Assembly: GCF_000003815.2 (NCBI RefSeq)
Contig: NC_049979.1
Coordinates: 7,096,729-7,160,728 of the forward strand
Direction of reading: 5' to 3'
Source: Branchiostoma floridae
Lineage: Eukaryota > Chordata > Leptocardii > Amphioxiformes > Branchiostomatidae
Length of the DNA stretch: 64,000 nt
The notes under the pieces were generated by a model. It saw nothing but the letters and a program-made list of their open reading frames with translations, was not told the DNA's origin and made no database searches. Made by a program: the position numbers and the translations under genes. Positions 13,441-25,117 of the stretch are shown here, in pieces (positions within the stretch are counted from its first letter, which is position 1; each line of letters begins with the position of its first letter).

Positions 13441-14589
13441 TGGGATATCTTTTACCATGGAACTTTTACCACCCTCTACTGTCTATAACTGCTTAGTTGT
13501 TTCCTTAGTTTGAGATTGTACACATTCTGTAAAAATGAGTTATGAATAAGAATATCAAAATGGCTTTGCAAATATGAATTAATTTTTTTCTGTTTAATTA
13601 TTAAAATGTTACAAATGGAAGCTTTTTGCAATTGTGTTACAAACAACATGGTGGCTGTAGTATTTAAAATTAGCAACTAAGCTTTGAGAAAGAATCTTTA
13701 TACATTTATAGATGTGGATGAAAAAAATCTCTGGTACTCATTCTTACTCTTTTAGACTCTGATGCATCCTTTGTGGATCCTCCCTGGTCTATAGATGTTC
13801 ACCAATTGATCCTCATGTAAATGGAGCATTTTCTCATATAGATCTCAGCTAGGTAGAATAGAGATTGAATGGTATGAGGTATGAATCTTGTACTCAAAAG
13901 TATTTTTAGAAGCAAGTAATTTTGTCTGCAGAGTAATTAGGAAAACATGGTGTATCCATCCTTAGTACAATGTAGTAACACCCCCGTTTCACTAGAAGCT
14001 GCAACCACATTGCACAATCAAAGATTGACAGATTATGTTTTGTCATACATTGACACCTTTAATCAAGATTTAAATCAAGGGTCCAATATTTGGTGGTGTA
14101 CGATTGCTCTAGTGGAAGGGGGTTCTGATGAACGTAAAGAGACCAAAGTTAGGGAGGCATATAGTACTTGATGCCCTCAGTAGCAAGAAAATCTTGATTC
14201 CGCTCAGGTTGTGGAATGATAATTGGTGCAAACATTCTCAACTCAAGATGATACCAGTACTAATTTTTGTAGCCCGAGTATTTTTCTTACCTCTTTGAAA
14301 GTATGAAGGCTGGATGGAAATATGAGGATTACTAGACAGTATACTGTAAATTGGCTCTGTACAAAAAATCTTAGCATTCAGCTTTTTACTGCAACTCAAA
14401 ATGTATGCCAAATGCAGTCATATTTACTGTTGTATCTTGTAACAAGATACCATGGCACAATTACTGTGATGTAAGTGGAAGTGTCTAAACAGACACACGA
14501 ATGAACTTGTTCTACTGGACATAGCCACTTTATCTGGAGCTGTGATTGACAAGTATCAGTCCAAATGTCAGTATGGCTACATGTGCTGT
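13441..14589. other. PPP1R37 3' UTR and intergenic DNA
   Basis: AT-rich sequence with no coding exon that I can support. It probably includes the PPP1R37 3' UTR and then the spacer to the convergent BANF1 copy A. Confidence 0.5.
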
Positions 14590-16846
14590 GTAATAAGGCC
14601 AGATGCAATCTGAAAGGTAAATGTACAATTTGTGTGAATGATTACACAGCACTGTCCTTTTGATTGTGTATGATAAATAGGAAGCTTCGGAATTTTTGTA
14701 TTTATTAAAAGTTGGTGCAATGAATTATTAGCAATTACTCCTGCAAGAATGTTGTGAATAAATATATTATATGGGATTCATCTGAATACAACAGGTACAT
14801 AGGTGTACATTGTTTAGTGTACTATCAATGCTGAATATATTTAGAGTATTAAAGGATATTGCAGTTATTGGCTATTCATTATGTGTACTTTGTGCTGTGC
14901 TCTCAGTACTAATACCACAGCAAGTAAATTTAATTTAATTCTTTGGAGATGGTCAACATGATGAAAAATTACCAAAATGAGCAAATGTGTTGTAGCCTAA
15001 TGATTGTACTTGTAGAAGTGACACTTGCGAGGTACACAGGACTGTAGTTGTAGAAGTGAAACTAGGTGGATAGTTGTAAAAGTGTCACCAATATGGAAGC
15101 CATGATTGTATTCACCAACTTGATGTCAGTAGTAACACTAGTGTCACTTTTACTACACCAGCATATGTCTTGAATACAAGAATGAACCACCTTTAATTCT
15201 TGTTACAAAGTTTATGGTGTCCATTTTGAAAATGTACCCATCTTGTTTTTTTTTTCATCTTTATCTCTATTTTTACAGTCTGCAGAGGATGCCATCCATA
15301 AAATTTACTTGCTGTGGCCTAAGACAATACAATGGTCTTTACCTGGTTCCTTTATATCTTTATGGTGGTGCTCAAGTCTTCATTGAGACTATCTCACTTC
15401 ACAAGAGCTTTACCAAAAGACACCTATTTGGAATACTAAACATTTGATTGTGCTCTTCTGAATCCCATTAAAAATGAAAGGATTCCAAAATCAGAAGTCA
15501 TTAAATGGCAAAAAGATTGATTTAAAGATGTTAATTTTAACTTATTTTGATTGTTCCATCCTACATTACAGATGCTGCAACTCATAAACATGTAGATAAA
15601 TTTTATCCAGATTACATAGCTTCTTGTACTTCCATAGATAGAAATTGTCTGCTGCAGCATTTGTCCTGTACTGCAGTAAAATTCAGCAGTTGTATGTATA
15701 TAAGGATAAGGATGATTGTTTACACCCATCTCAAGACCTGGGCTGTACTTAATAAATCTCTCAAATGGTTTCCTTTGACAGTTTTGGTAGCCAATCATAC
15801 CACAATAACTTTTATAAAATTTATAGCAGTATATAAAATGTACTAGTATGTTGGTGGCACATGCTCTATTTCTTGTTACACTGCAAAAACAGGGCTGTCC
15901 CAGGAATACATACTCGACTGTCAACAAAGAAACGCATTTTGAGGCCCTCTGACCATTTTAAGCACCAAACATACACATGCAAATCTGCTGTGTTGTCATC
16001 CTACATGTGTTTTGTATTTCAGTTTTTCCAGGGAAAACCCTTTTAATTGATACACCAAAAGACAATCAGAAGAAATTGAACTTTAATTGATACATCACAT
16101 GCAAAATAGATAGTGTTGATCAAGCTTATTCACCAAGAATATTTCATACATCTTTGCCACTACATGTAATTATACCAAACCTTTAAAATAGCAACATGCA
16201 TCTTAGCTCAACAGTGAAACTTTCTAACTAAAGGAGTACAATGTCAATGAGACAGGCCGAAAATTTCTTTTGGTTTAAATCTCAGAAAATGCAGGGAGCA
16301 AATCAGAACAGCAGTACAGCTCGCATCCACCAATATTAATTTTAGTATGGTCGAAACAAGTTGGTTTCAAGGGAGGCAAGAATTTAATACTGCAATCTTG
16401 TCATTTGGACTGAAAGTTTGGAAGAGGTGTTTTTGGATAATAGAACACAGCAGTGGCAAATGCAGTATTTGGGTTAAAGGTACTCTGAGACGTAATTATG
16501 GTTTATGTCGGTTGTGTTGTTTTCTGTGGTGTGTGACATGATGTTTATATTGCATACAGAACACATCGCATTGAACGTACCTACATGTATTACTGCTAAA
16601 TATGAACATAATCCTGTATGCATGAACAGCCAAATCAGCCCCTCAAAAGAACGACACCAAATGAAAATAGCCACAGTTTCACAATGCATTCTTGAGAACC
16701 ACACCTTCATATAGAGTTGCCCCAAACAGCTGCAACAATGAGGTTACAGAGCAATAATATCAACATGAAAAGCACCCTAAGGAGTATGTATACCATGCCA
16801 CTGTTAACAGTTTAGACTGTTGACTCGTGTTGAGACATATTGCCAA

Positions 16847-17323
16847 TCACAGGAAGGCCTCACACCACTGTGCAAGGCAGTCGTAGCACTCCAGTGTCTG
16901 TTTACTGTTGGCATTGCACGTTTCGTTCAGCCAGTCCCTAAACATATCACCATCCTTCTTCAGCAGCAGGTACTGACCCAGTACTACATATGCCTGAAAG
17001 AAAAAAAAAGCATCATTTCATTTACAGATATGCAGACATAGCAGATACTGTGTATATGTGACACTGCAGTTGCAAGGGAGTACAGATGTAGGAACATAAA
17101 AGGCCCAAAATAAGGCTCTACTGTTAGTTTGTTCATATTAAAACATCAAGAAAGAATTACTGAAAGGTAGCTGATATTTTTCCTATATATTTTTCACCTT
17201 GTCATAGCCCTTCTCTGACAGCCTTCCTCCCAGTGTGCTCCCAATACCAGCCAGGGCTGTTACAGGCTTGTCTCCCATGGGCTCCCCAACAAAGTCCCTG
17301 TGCTTCTGTGATGTGGATGACAT
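16847..17323 (-). CDS. BANF1: Barrier-to-autointegration factor, copy A
   Basis: Two coding exons, 17323-17198 and 16993-16847, give 90 aa (human BAF is 89). The N-terminus [19 protein letters not shown] and the helix-hairpin-helix [10 protein letters not shown] match BAF. The second exon carries [21 protein letters not shown] and ends WCEAFL. BAF is a small dimeric DNA-bridging protein that binds LEM-domain proteins and lamin and re-forms the nuclear envelope after mitosis; VRK1 phosphorylates its N-terminal Ser/Thr, which are present here. A 5'-UTR splice acceptor lies just upstream (about 17337), with the first exon near 17640. Copy A is the more divergent copy (for example GYDK, GQYLLL and [10 protein letters not shown], against GFDK, GQFLVL and RDCFGCLREW in human). 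Confidence 0.95.
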
Positions 17324-17739
17324 GATGACAACTGGAACTAAAACATCAATGCGGAGTTTGATATAGATCAGTTATCAACCATAATTCTTTGAAATATATT
17401 AACTGCAGTACAATGTAGTAATGTGAAATGAAGATAAAGATTTAAACTTATAATAAGCGTTTTCTCAGCCAGTTGACCTTAGCATTTTGTGAAACTTGTT
17501 GCAGGTTCCGTGGGTGGATATGCCTGCATACTTCCGTAACTTCAGTATTTTCTCCCCTGAATGCAGACGTCGCGAGCCCACCAAGAACCAAACATCACAA
17601 GCAAAAGTCTAATCATCAATTATTCTGCCGAATACATACCCGATGCGGATGACAAAATGTCAGAACAAAGAAGAGTGGTAGTAAAGATGGCAACTTTCAC
17701 AAGACTGGGGTCTTCAGCAGTTCTCGGGCAGAAAAATGC

Positions 17740-17755
17740 AACTGGACACGTGACA
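17740..17755. promoter_or_regulatory. E-box conserved in both BANF1 promoters (copy A)
   Basis: CACGTGACAGCACA at 17747 matches the same motif at 22721 upstream of copy B, although the surrounding promoter has diverged. CACGTGAC is the typical USF/MiT-family core. Role inferred from conservation between duplicates. Confidence 0.5.
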
Positions 17756-18252
17756 GCACAACAAGCGCCACACCCAACCTCAAGGACATTATATAAAACG
17801 TCTTTGATAACACTTAAAAAACACGTTAAGGTAAAATCCTGCATTTGAGACAATGAATTATTCAATCATATGGTGTCATACGACCAGATGCAATCTGACC
17901 TAGCGTCGAAAGGTATTAAATGTAGAATGTGTCTGAATAATCACAGTTATTATATAAGCTAAGGAATTTTTTTCTGCTTAATATCAAAGCTGGTATTGGC
18001 AAATGTATTATTGGCAAATAATTTCTCCTGCAAGAATGTTGTGAAATGTATATTGTGGGATTCATCTAAATATAGCAGGGAGCTATAGATGTAACTGTGC
18101 TGATGTGTTTACAATATCTACCAAAGGTTATTATATCTACAGTATTCAAAGGATATTGAGGTTACTGTCTATTTTTAATATATAGTAATGTGCAATGTGC
18201 TTTCAGTACTATCTGTTAATCATTTATTGGTTTGGTTGTTCAGTTACATAGA

Positions 18253-18301
18253 GCCAGGGCTACCCAACTAGGCTTTGTCTAGTACAAAGGGCTAGCCCTG
18301 G
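18253..18301. repeat. Small foldback element
   Basis: CCAGGGCTA... at 18254 is mirrored by ...TAGCCCTGG ending at 18301, with a CTAGGCTTTGTCTAG core. It is absent from the homologous position of unit A. CAGGG termini are hAT-like, but the flanking 8 bp match imperfectly. Confidence 0.45.
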
Positions 18302-19577
18302 TGACAGAGACAATACAAATGGAATTGACATGTACAGAATAATAAACATTAACAGGATTCTAAGGAGATAAAATTACTATGCAAAATAGTCTAAAATAGC
18401 GTATAAGGTGCCTACGATATCTACAGTGATATACTTGAGTATCTACAGCGTGGGGTCAGGGTCAGTGCATACATGTTACGTGTCACTCTTCACACTCTTG
18501 AACTTCATGATGTCCTTGATACTCCATCCTATATTAGTTGCTGCAACTCAAACTTGTGGGGAAATTTTATCGTTAGCCTCTTGTACTTGTCAAGATATTG
18601 TCTGCTGCAGCATATGTCCTGTACTGCAATAAAATCCAGCAACTTTATGTATTCTCACTCACTCACTCACTCATCCTCGCTGCATATCAGTCTTCGCTGA
18701 GGCTATTAGGATGATTGTTTACACCCATCTCACGAATTGGGCTGTTATTTGTTAAATCATTGAAATGGTTTCAAGTTTTGTTACCCGAAATTACCATACT
18801 ATAACTATTTGCTGGTGAGACATGCTCTATTTTTTGTTGTTACACTGCAAAATTTGAGGCTATTTCAGGAATACATACAAGACATGCAACATGGCATGAC
18901 AATGAAACACATGTTGAAGCCGCCAGGGGATTTTAAGCAGCAGACACACACATAAAATATTGTAACTCTGCTGCCCTGTAGTCCTATTTCACATTTTCCA
19001 GGAAAAACCCTTTGAATTGATACACCAATAGACAACCAAGAAGAAATTGAAACTTTAATTGATACATCATCATATGCAAAATAGATAGTGTTGATCAAGC
19101 TCATTCACCTACAATATTTCATTCATCCTTGCCACTAATTATACCAAACTTTTAAAATAGTAACATGGATCTAAGTTTGACAGTGAAATGTGTGATGCTG
19201 GATAAGGTCAATGAGAAAGGCCAACAATTTGTTTTAAAAGGCTTAAATCTCAGAAAGTGCATGGAACAAAACAGTACAGCGGTACAGCTCTTATCCACCT
19301 ATTCTAACATACAATGGGAGAGACAAGTTGGTTTCCAGGGAGGCAAGAACTTAATATTGGTAACTTGTCATTGGGACTGAAAGTTTGACATTTGGAAGAG
19401 ATGCTTTTGTATGAACACTTACAATAGTGGTAAATGTCTTAAATTGCAGTGCTTATGTTAACAGCCTGACATACCTAGGTATGATAAGATACATATTCAA
19501 TAATCTCAACATGAAAGGCATCCTAATGAGTATGTATATCATGCTATTACTAACAGACTGTTGAGATGTGTTGCTGA

Positions 19578-20312
19578 TCACAAGAAGGCGTCACACCACT
19601 CTTTAAGGCAGGTGTAGCAGTCTCCGCTCTGTTTGCTGTTGGCATTGCACGCGCTCTTCAGCCACTCCTTGAAGAGCTCCTCATTCTTCTTCAGCACCAG
19701 GAACTGACCCAGTACTACGTACGCCTAGAAAAAAAGTCGCATTTTGTTAAGGTTTCATAATGCATTCATATATTACTCTAAGCAGGTACCCTAAAATATA
19801 TCCAAGCCAAAAACTGAACGGCTGCTTGGACGCGTGTTTTTAGCGGTGAGAGGTTTCTTGAGAGCTTCATTATGAATGTGCCCATGTAAAACACTTATTA
19901 TATCATAGAAGTCCATGGGAAGAAAAAAATCATATATGAGACCTTAACAGATGTACAGACATACCTGATGTAAACATTACTTATGCAGAACTAGTAGCGG
20001 TACATGCAGTTGCAAACGAGTGCAGATAAAAGAATGCCCTCAAAATAAAGCATCAGGAAGTTTTACATACACCTATAAAAAAGTGGCATTTTGTTAACAG
20101 ATGTACAAACATACCTTAAACATCAAGAAAGAATTACTGAAAGGGGCTGATATTTTTCTTAGTTACTACATGTACATGTTTTGCACCTTGTCAAAGCCCT
20201 CTTCTTCCAGCCTTCCTCCCAGTGTGCCTCCAATACCCGCCAGGGCTGTTACAGGCTTGTCCCCCATGGGCTCCCCAACAAAGTCCCTGTGCTTCTGTGA
20301 TGTGGACGACAT
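19578..20312 (-). CDS. BANF1: Barrier-to-autointegration factor, copy B
   Basis: Two coding exons, 20312-20187 and 19724-19578, give 90 aa. The N-terminus is identical to copy A over its first 28 residues. The rest is closer to human [30 protein letters not shown] and KEWCDAFL at the end. Exon sizes (126 and 147 nt including stop) equal those of copy A. The 5'-UTR acceptor (about 20327) has the same GATGTTTTAG/TTCCAG junction as copy A, and the upstream exon donor is near 22606, so the 5'-UTR intron spans about 2.3 kb and encloses GNB1L. This copy is head-to-head with EIF1AD, as in human, so it is probably the ancestral-position gene. Confidence 0.95.
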
Positions 20313-20809
20313 GGTGACAACTGGAACTAAAACATCAATGCAGAGTTAGATGATCATTCTTCAACTACATTGTATAACTCATTCAGTCACATAATTATTC
20401 TACTCACACTACAGTATATAAATAGACACTACAGTGTATAAGTGAAATGAAGAACTTTAACTTACTTGTAATGAACTGTATCCTCATTATCAGCCATAAT
20501 TTACCATAGCATTTTACAGACATTTGTTGCAGCTGCAACATATAACAATCAATTATAGACATACTGCAAGGCAGAGGACATTCTGGATTCCAACATCTCT
20601 TTATTCAATCCTTCTACAATATACAGAGGACCAAAATTGCCCAAATCTGTCGGTCATCATCATCATCCTGTCTGTCTGTCGGTGGCAGGATAGGAGAAGA
20701 GTTATGATGAAGGTTTATTATGAAACTTTTATATAACATCCTTGCCCACTTGAGATGAACAATAAAGGCTAGATTCTGTTTAATCCATGTTGTTTTTATA
20801 AAATTTTTC

Positions 20810-21781
20810 CTAATTATATATAGACCACAGACTGATTCTCTGGTCTTTTGATCCTGCAGCTAGCAACCTTTCCTCAGAGTTTTCATGATCAGAGAAGTCC
20901 ACACACTGAACACTGTCCGTATGGTAGTCTAGTACAGCCAGAGGCTTCAGCTTCTTCCATCCATACAGACGTATCACGTGATCCCAGCCCCCCGTTACCA
21001 CTATTTTGTGGTCATCCCTTATTTTCACACACGACAAACCAGGGTTACTGCGTTCCACAGTCTGCTTGGCCACAAGTTGTCCATCTTTGCCATTCCATAC
21101 AGCAAGTTTGTTGTCAGCTGACCCAGTAACTCCCTTGCCTTGCTCCTGGTCATAATCCATGCAGAGAATTGGCTCTGCGTGCACTTTCAGGTGGCTGACA
21201 ATTCTTCTTTGTTTTACATCCCACATTGCAACGCTTCCGTCCTCGTATGCTGCCCAAAGATGCAAGCCTTCCCTGTCAGACACACAGCCTGCCTTGAGTG
21301 CCATAACCATCCCCTGCGGAGGAGACCCTTCTGTAGGCTGTAAAGAAAAGGCTGGCTTCTTACACTGGAGATCTGTCACTATTATCTCTGCTGGCCCCAC
21401 TCCTGCAGCAGCCAACAGTCTACTGGAGCTCTGATTAAATAACTCAACCTGACAGAAGCCCACAGCAGACACTGGAATCCTGTCAGAAATATCCTTCCGT
21501 CCTTCCTTCAGATCCCAAAGTGCCACTGTCCCATCACGGCCCTGACTATAGAGCACTGTGTTGTCACAAAAACCTAAGGACAGGATACCCTGGCCCTCAT
21601 GCCCGTCAAGTACACACGCACTCCGTTTTGTCTGCAGGTTCCAGGGGTGGATTTTCCCACTGGCTGTGCCAGAAAACAAGAGTCTGAGAGAATCTGCCTC
21701 GTGACAGCGAAACTTGAGGCAGTTAACTGCACCATCTGAACCACGCAGGACAAATACTGGATCAGGAGGGGGACGAGTCAT
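20810..21781 (-). CDS. GNB1L: G-protein beta-subunit-like WD40 protein (GNB1L), intronless, nested in BANF1 copy B
   Basis: A single uninterrupted 323-aa frame (human GNB1L 327 aa). The start MTRPPPDPVFVLRGSDGAVN aligns with the human N-terminus, and the end AAGSKDQRISLWSIYN matches human AAGSKDQRISLWSLY. WD-repeat blocks run throughout, for example GRDGTVALWDLKEGR, AAYEDGSVAMWDVK, GSADNKLAVWNG and GGWDHVIRLYGW. GNB1L assists TTT-dependent stability of PIKK kinases. The frame stays open upstream to 22021, but a strong minus-strand acceptor (TTTGTCTTTTATTCCAG, exon from 21807) 25 bp before the ATG argues that the upstream part is intron. All coding sequence in one exon, while the vertebrate gene has several, suggests a retrocopy or intron loss. 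It lies on the same strand as its host, inside the BANF1-B 5'-UTR intron. Confidence 0.93.
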   Translation of the reverse strand: MTRPPPDPVFVLRGSDGAVNCLKFRCHEADSLRLLFSGTASGKIHPWNLQTKRSACVLDGHEGQGILSLGFCDNTVLYSQGRDGTVALWDLKEGRKDISDRIPVSAVGFCQVELFNQSSSRLLAAAGVGPAEIIVTDLQCKKPAFSLQPTEGSPPQGMVMALKAGCVSDREGLHLWAAYEDGSVAMWDVKQRRIVSHLKVHAEPILCMDYDQEQGKGVTGSADNKLAVWNGKDGQLVAKQTVERSNPGLSCVKIRDDHKIVVTGGWDHVIRLYGWKKLKPLAVLDYHTDSVQCVDFSDHENSEERLLAAGSKDQRISLWSIYN

Positions 21782-22605
21782 GTTGGGTCTACAACCATAC
21801 GAGGACCCTGGAATAAAAGACAAAATCCACGTCACCAGGGAGATTAGAAGCTTTGATGCTCGTGATAAATTCCACCAGATAGCTTGAAAATGCAACGGTA
21901 AATGGAGAATGCTGTTTTGATTTTGTTGCATGATAGATGAAGAGATGGACGAAACTTCCGTGGAAGAATTAGAACACTGGAAGTTTCTACTTCTTGAGTT
22001 CTTCCACATAATACATGACAAAGCACCTCACGCCACATCACGTCCTGGGATGCTGACGTTGAAGGATTTGCAAAAGAGAGGTTTGAAAATGGGAGGGAGA
22101 AGATTTGTTTAATGTTGTATCTTGCTGTGCAGCTAAAGACATCAGTTGAGCTTGGCAAGATTGCGACAAACAAGACATGATCACCTCAATATGCCGAAAT
22201 TTTGAGGGTGAAACTATCAAGGAGGAGGGGTCTGGTATCCAGGCTAGCAAACAAGAGGCACATGGGAGCTCAGGGCGTCTTGGTCCAGTTCCACTGCCAT
22301 GAAGTTACTACTAGATACTAGTATTTTCTGGCCTAAGTTGGTGTTGTATCTCAGCACACACTCTGACAAAAACCTTACTGACCCGCAACTTGCCGCAAGT
22401 CAGCAAATGACCTGACACAAGACACTGCCCTACTTCATACAGGTGACCTGCTAGCTTGAGCTAAATATCAACCACCCAGCTCTACTTGCCTGCATACCTC
22501 AGAAACATCTGAATTATCTCCCCTAAATGCAAGCATTGTGAGCCCATCATGAACCATACAACACAAGCGTAAGTCTTGCCATCAATCATTCTAACTAACA
22601 CATAC

Positions 22606-23410
22606 CCGATATGGACGATAAAAGTGTTGAAACGAAGACGAGTCGTTGGAGGAACGAGATGGCAAGTTTCACACAACCCCTCCCTGCTTCGGCGGTTGGC
22701 GGGCGGAAAATGAAACTGGTCACGTGACAGCACAAAAAAAGCGTCACGATCGACCTCAAAAACACTCTAATGCAAAGTAATTTATTTCAGACAATGAAAT
22801 ATTGGATCAGTGAATCCAATTACATTTTAAAAGTCGGATTAAGTTAAATTTCGGCGTTAGGTCGTGATTACTTCGAAGGTGATCTACCCATGATGCACTG
22901 TAAACTGTCATGGCGCTGGTAATGTCGAAATTTTGCTGGTCTGCCGTCTGCTTCGTCGTTTTCTCCTCATTCTCAGAGCTGTCTTCTACCGGGTGAGCGT
23001 GGGACCCTCGCGCAATTATGGCTCAGTGACGGATCTTCGCGCTGTCGTAGTTTATTGCCTGTAGCAGGCAGGAAACAGCCGAGGGAAGTCGTATAAGTGA
23101 AGTACGCAACCTGTGGACACATTGCGACATGTGCTGAACTGCAGTGCAGGGAACTTTGCTGACTTTTTTGCACCATTCATATCAGCGCAGCTATCGATTT
23201 TATTGTGCAATACGAGATCAATCAAGAAACTCTATTTTTGTATGAAAATCTATATCAGGTTTTGTTGATATATCTGGCTGGCGATTTCTTGATAAGAAAG
23301 TAAATTTCACAGGATCCAGTCTCAGCGCTTTGATGTTGTTGACGTTGTGAATTGCATAAGTTTGAGAAATCAAGGAGGTTAACCTCCTTGGAGAAATCAA
23401 CACAAGCAAG
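22606..23410. promoter_or_regulatory. Divergent promoter BANF1-B (minus) / EIF1AD (plus)
   Basis: The BANF1-B first-exon donor is at about 22606 (minus) and the EIF1AD ATG is at 23411 (plus). The segment contains CACGTGAC at 22721, a GC/CpG-rich stretch 22880-23080, and a perfect 20-bp palindrome CAAGGAGGTTAACCTCCTTG at about 23370-23389, in the likely EIF1AD 5' UTR. Human BANF1 and EIF1AD are also arranged head-to-head. Confidence 0.6.
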
Positions 23411-25117
23411 ATGTCAAAGACAACCAAGAAGAAGCACGTTGCCAGGGAAGTCTTAGAGGATTTTGTTCTACCTGAGGGTGATCAACAAATTGTCAGGGTA
23501 ACGTTTGTTTCATTATTTTCTGCAACTCTCGACTCATTTGGCTTATCATAACAAAATCATAGTAACATGCTTTAGATATGTATGATGAACAGTCACAACG
23601 GCAGTTATGAGCATTTGTACATTTCCATAATGCATGGGTGGTCATACTAATATTGTGCACCTAAGAAATTGTAGAGAAATTTGTTTTCTCATTTTAGTAA
23701 TTATCATTACATGTAGATGTACCATGAACAACATAAATGTGTACTTTTCTGCAGGTTGTGGCCAGCAGGGGTGGTAATCTACATGAAGTAGAAACAGCTG
23801 ATGGGGACCACTTCTTGGCAAGCATGCCCACCAAGTTTAGGAAGAACATCTGGATCAAAAGAGGTGAAAAGACAACTACCTTCAGTACTTAGCAACTTGT
23901 AGTAATCTAAGCATTTACAGTATACAACACTGTCTTTCTATTTCCAGTCATAACAAGTACACAAAAACGTACTGTAAATGCATTTAAGTTCGCGGGGATT
24001 TAATTTTGCGGTAGCGGGAAAATGGACTTTTCGCGGTGGTTTTAATTTCGCGGTAGCACCATGCACTGTAGTCTCTTACTGTTATGGAAAAATGTTTGCG
24101 GTGGTTTTAAATTCGTGGTGAAGCAGCCACCGCGAAAATCGAGAACATTAATCCACCGTGAACATTTCTGCATTTACAGTAGTTTAGATAACCCAGTTAC
24201 ATTAACCATTCTGTTAGTCTTGACAGTAGTTGACTGATTTTGACAGGTTATTCCTATGTTACAGGAGACCATGTCATAGTTGAGCCCATTGAAGAAGGTG
24301 ACAAGGTTCGGGCTGAGATTCAGTTCGTGCTGTACCGTGACCAGGTCAAGTACATTATAGAGGAGGGAGCATGGTGAGGATGATTTGCTGTATTCAAATG
24401 ATTGATCAGAAATGTGTCTTTTAGTTAAGTTACTTTTTCCTCAACTTTCATTTGACTTCCAATTTTCCTGTAGTCTGTTTTCCAATATACAATCATTTGG
24501 GACTTTTCCAATGTAAGGATCAAATCAATCATTCTGCAAGGGTCAACACTAACATTCTGAACCTGCACAAATCTTTATCTCAAGTCTAACATCCTGTCGT
24601 CACTCCCTTACAGGCCTGAAGCTTTCGAAGTCTTAGGTCTGACAAACAAGCAGCAGGATCAAAAGTAGGTTTACTTTCTCTTCTCAGTCATTGTTAATTG
24701 TAAGCCTTTTTGTGTCAAGTTTTTGCAAGGCCCTTTTACATTACACTGGCCAAATCTTGCTACATAATTGGAGCTGTTCAATCTTTAGAAAAACAGAAAA
24801 CCGGTTAGCTCAAGATCTCTGTTTGTTGCCATAGTAACCTGTTCATCAATGCTGGATAACAGGTAATATTGTTCTTGTCTTCACACAGTGGTCACCACAC
24901 TGCAGCCAAAGCGGACCCACTCACCTCAAACAACAACAAAGGTACACCTGCAGAGACAGATGAGGACTCGGACTCGGACAATGATGATGACCTGTTTGTC
25001 AACACCAACCGTCCAGTAGTGGAGATGTATACTGATTCGGAAGACTCCAGTGAAGAGGAAGATCAGGATGAGGAGGCGGAATATAGACAGGAAGATGGGG
25101 AAGCCATTGATGAATAG
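23411..25117 (+). CDS. EIF1AD: eIF1A domain-containing protein
   Basis: Five exons (23411-23497, 23755-23863, 24265-24373, 24614-24664, 24889-25117) give 194 aa. The start [18 protein letters not shown] and the S1-like OB fold ([50 protein letters not shown]) match EIF1AD. The C-terminus is strongly acidic (runs of D/E after residue 150), as in the family but longer than human (165 aa). It is a nuclear relative of translation factor eIF1A with a poorly defined role. Intron 2 contains a palindromic MITE (23972-24179). It is convergent with the CIMIP1-type gene; an AATAAA at about 25622 lies only 65 bp from that gene's stop codon. Confidence 0.95.
23970..24181. mobile_element. 208-bp palindromic MITE with TA target duplication
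   Basis: The element 23972-24179 begins CTGTAAATGCATTTAAG and ends GCATTTACAG, flanked by TA on each side. The interior is a long imperfect palindrome rich in GCGGTGGTTTTAA/TTAAAACCACCGC. A second copy in opposite orientation starts at 63832. There is no coding capacity. The TA duplication suggests mobilisation by a Tc1/mariner-type transposase. Confidence 0.85.

Larger units (their letters stand above)
14590..17860 (-). repeat. Tandem duplication unit A (BANF1 copy A with flanks)
   Basis: Unit A is homologous head-to-tail to 17880-22780. Matching anchors include CCAGATGCAATCTGA (14600 and 17885), CTCCTGCAAGAATGTTGTGA (14738 and 18029), GTCTGCTGCAGCAT (15647 and 18599), the downstream 16020-16540 versus 18980-19440, both BANF1 coding exons, and the promoter/first exon 17500-17830 versus 22480-22780. 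Divergence is substantial outside exons and A has about 600 bp (14930-15540) not seen in B, so the duplication is old. Confidence 0.85.
17880..22780 (-). repeat. Tandem duplication unit B (BANF1 copy B with GNB1L insertion)
   Basis: Second unit of the BANF1 duplication. It aligns piecewise to unit A but contains an extra block, about 20533-22480, that breaks the alignment inside the 5'-UTR intron. In unit A the corresponding intron is only about 300 bp (17338-17640). The extra block contains the whole GNB1L gene. Confidence 0.8.

Noticed and set aside
16847-20312. One BANF1 copy as a pseudogene
   Set aside because: Both copies have intact start, stop, splice sites and full-length frames.
21782-22021. 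N-terminal extension of the GNB1L frame
   Set aside because: No similarity to GNB1L, and a strong splice acceptor separates it from the conserved start.
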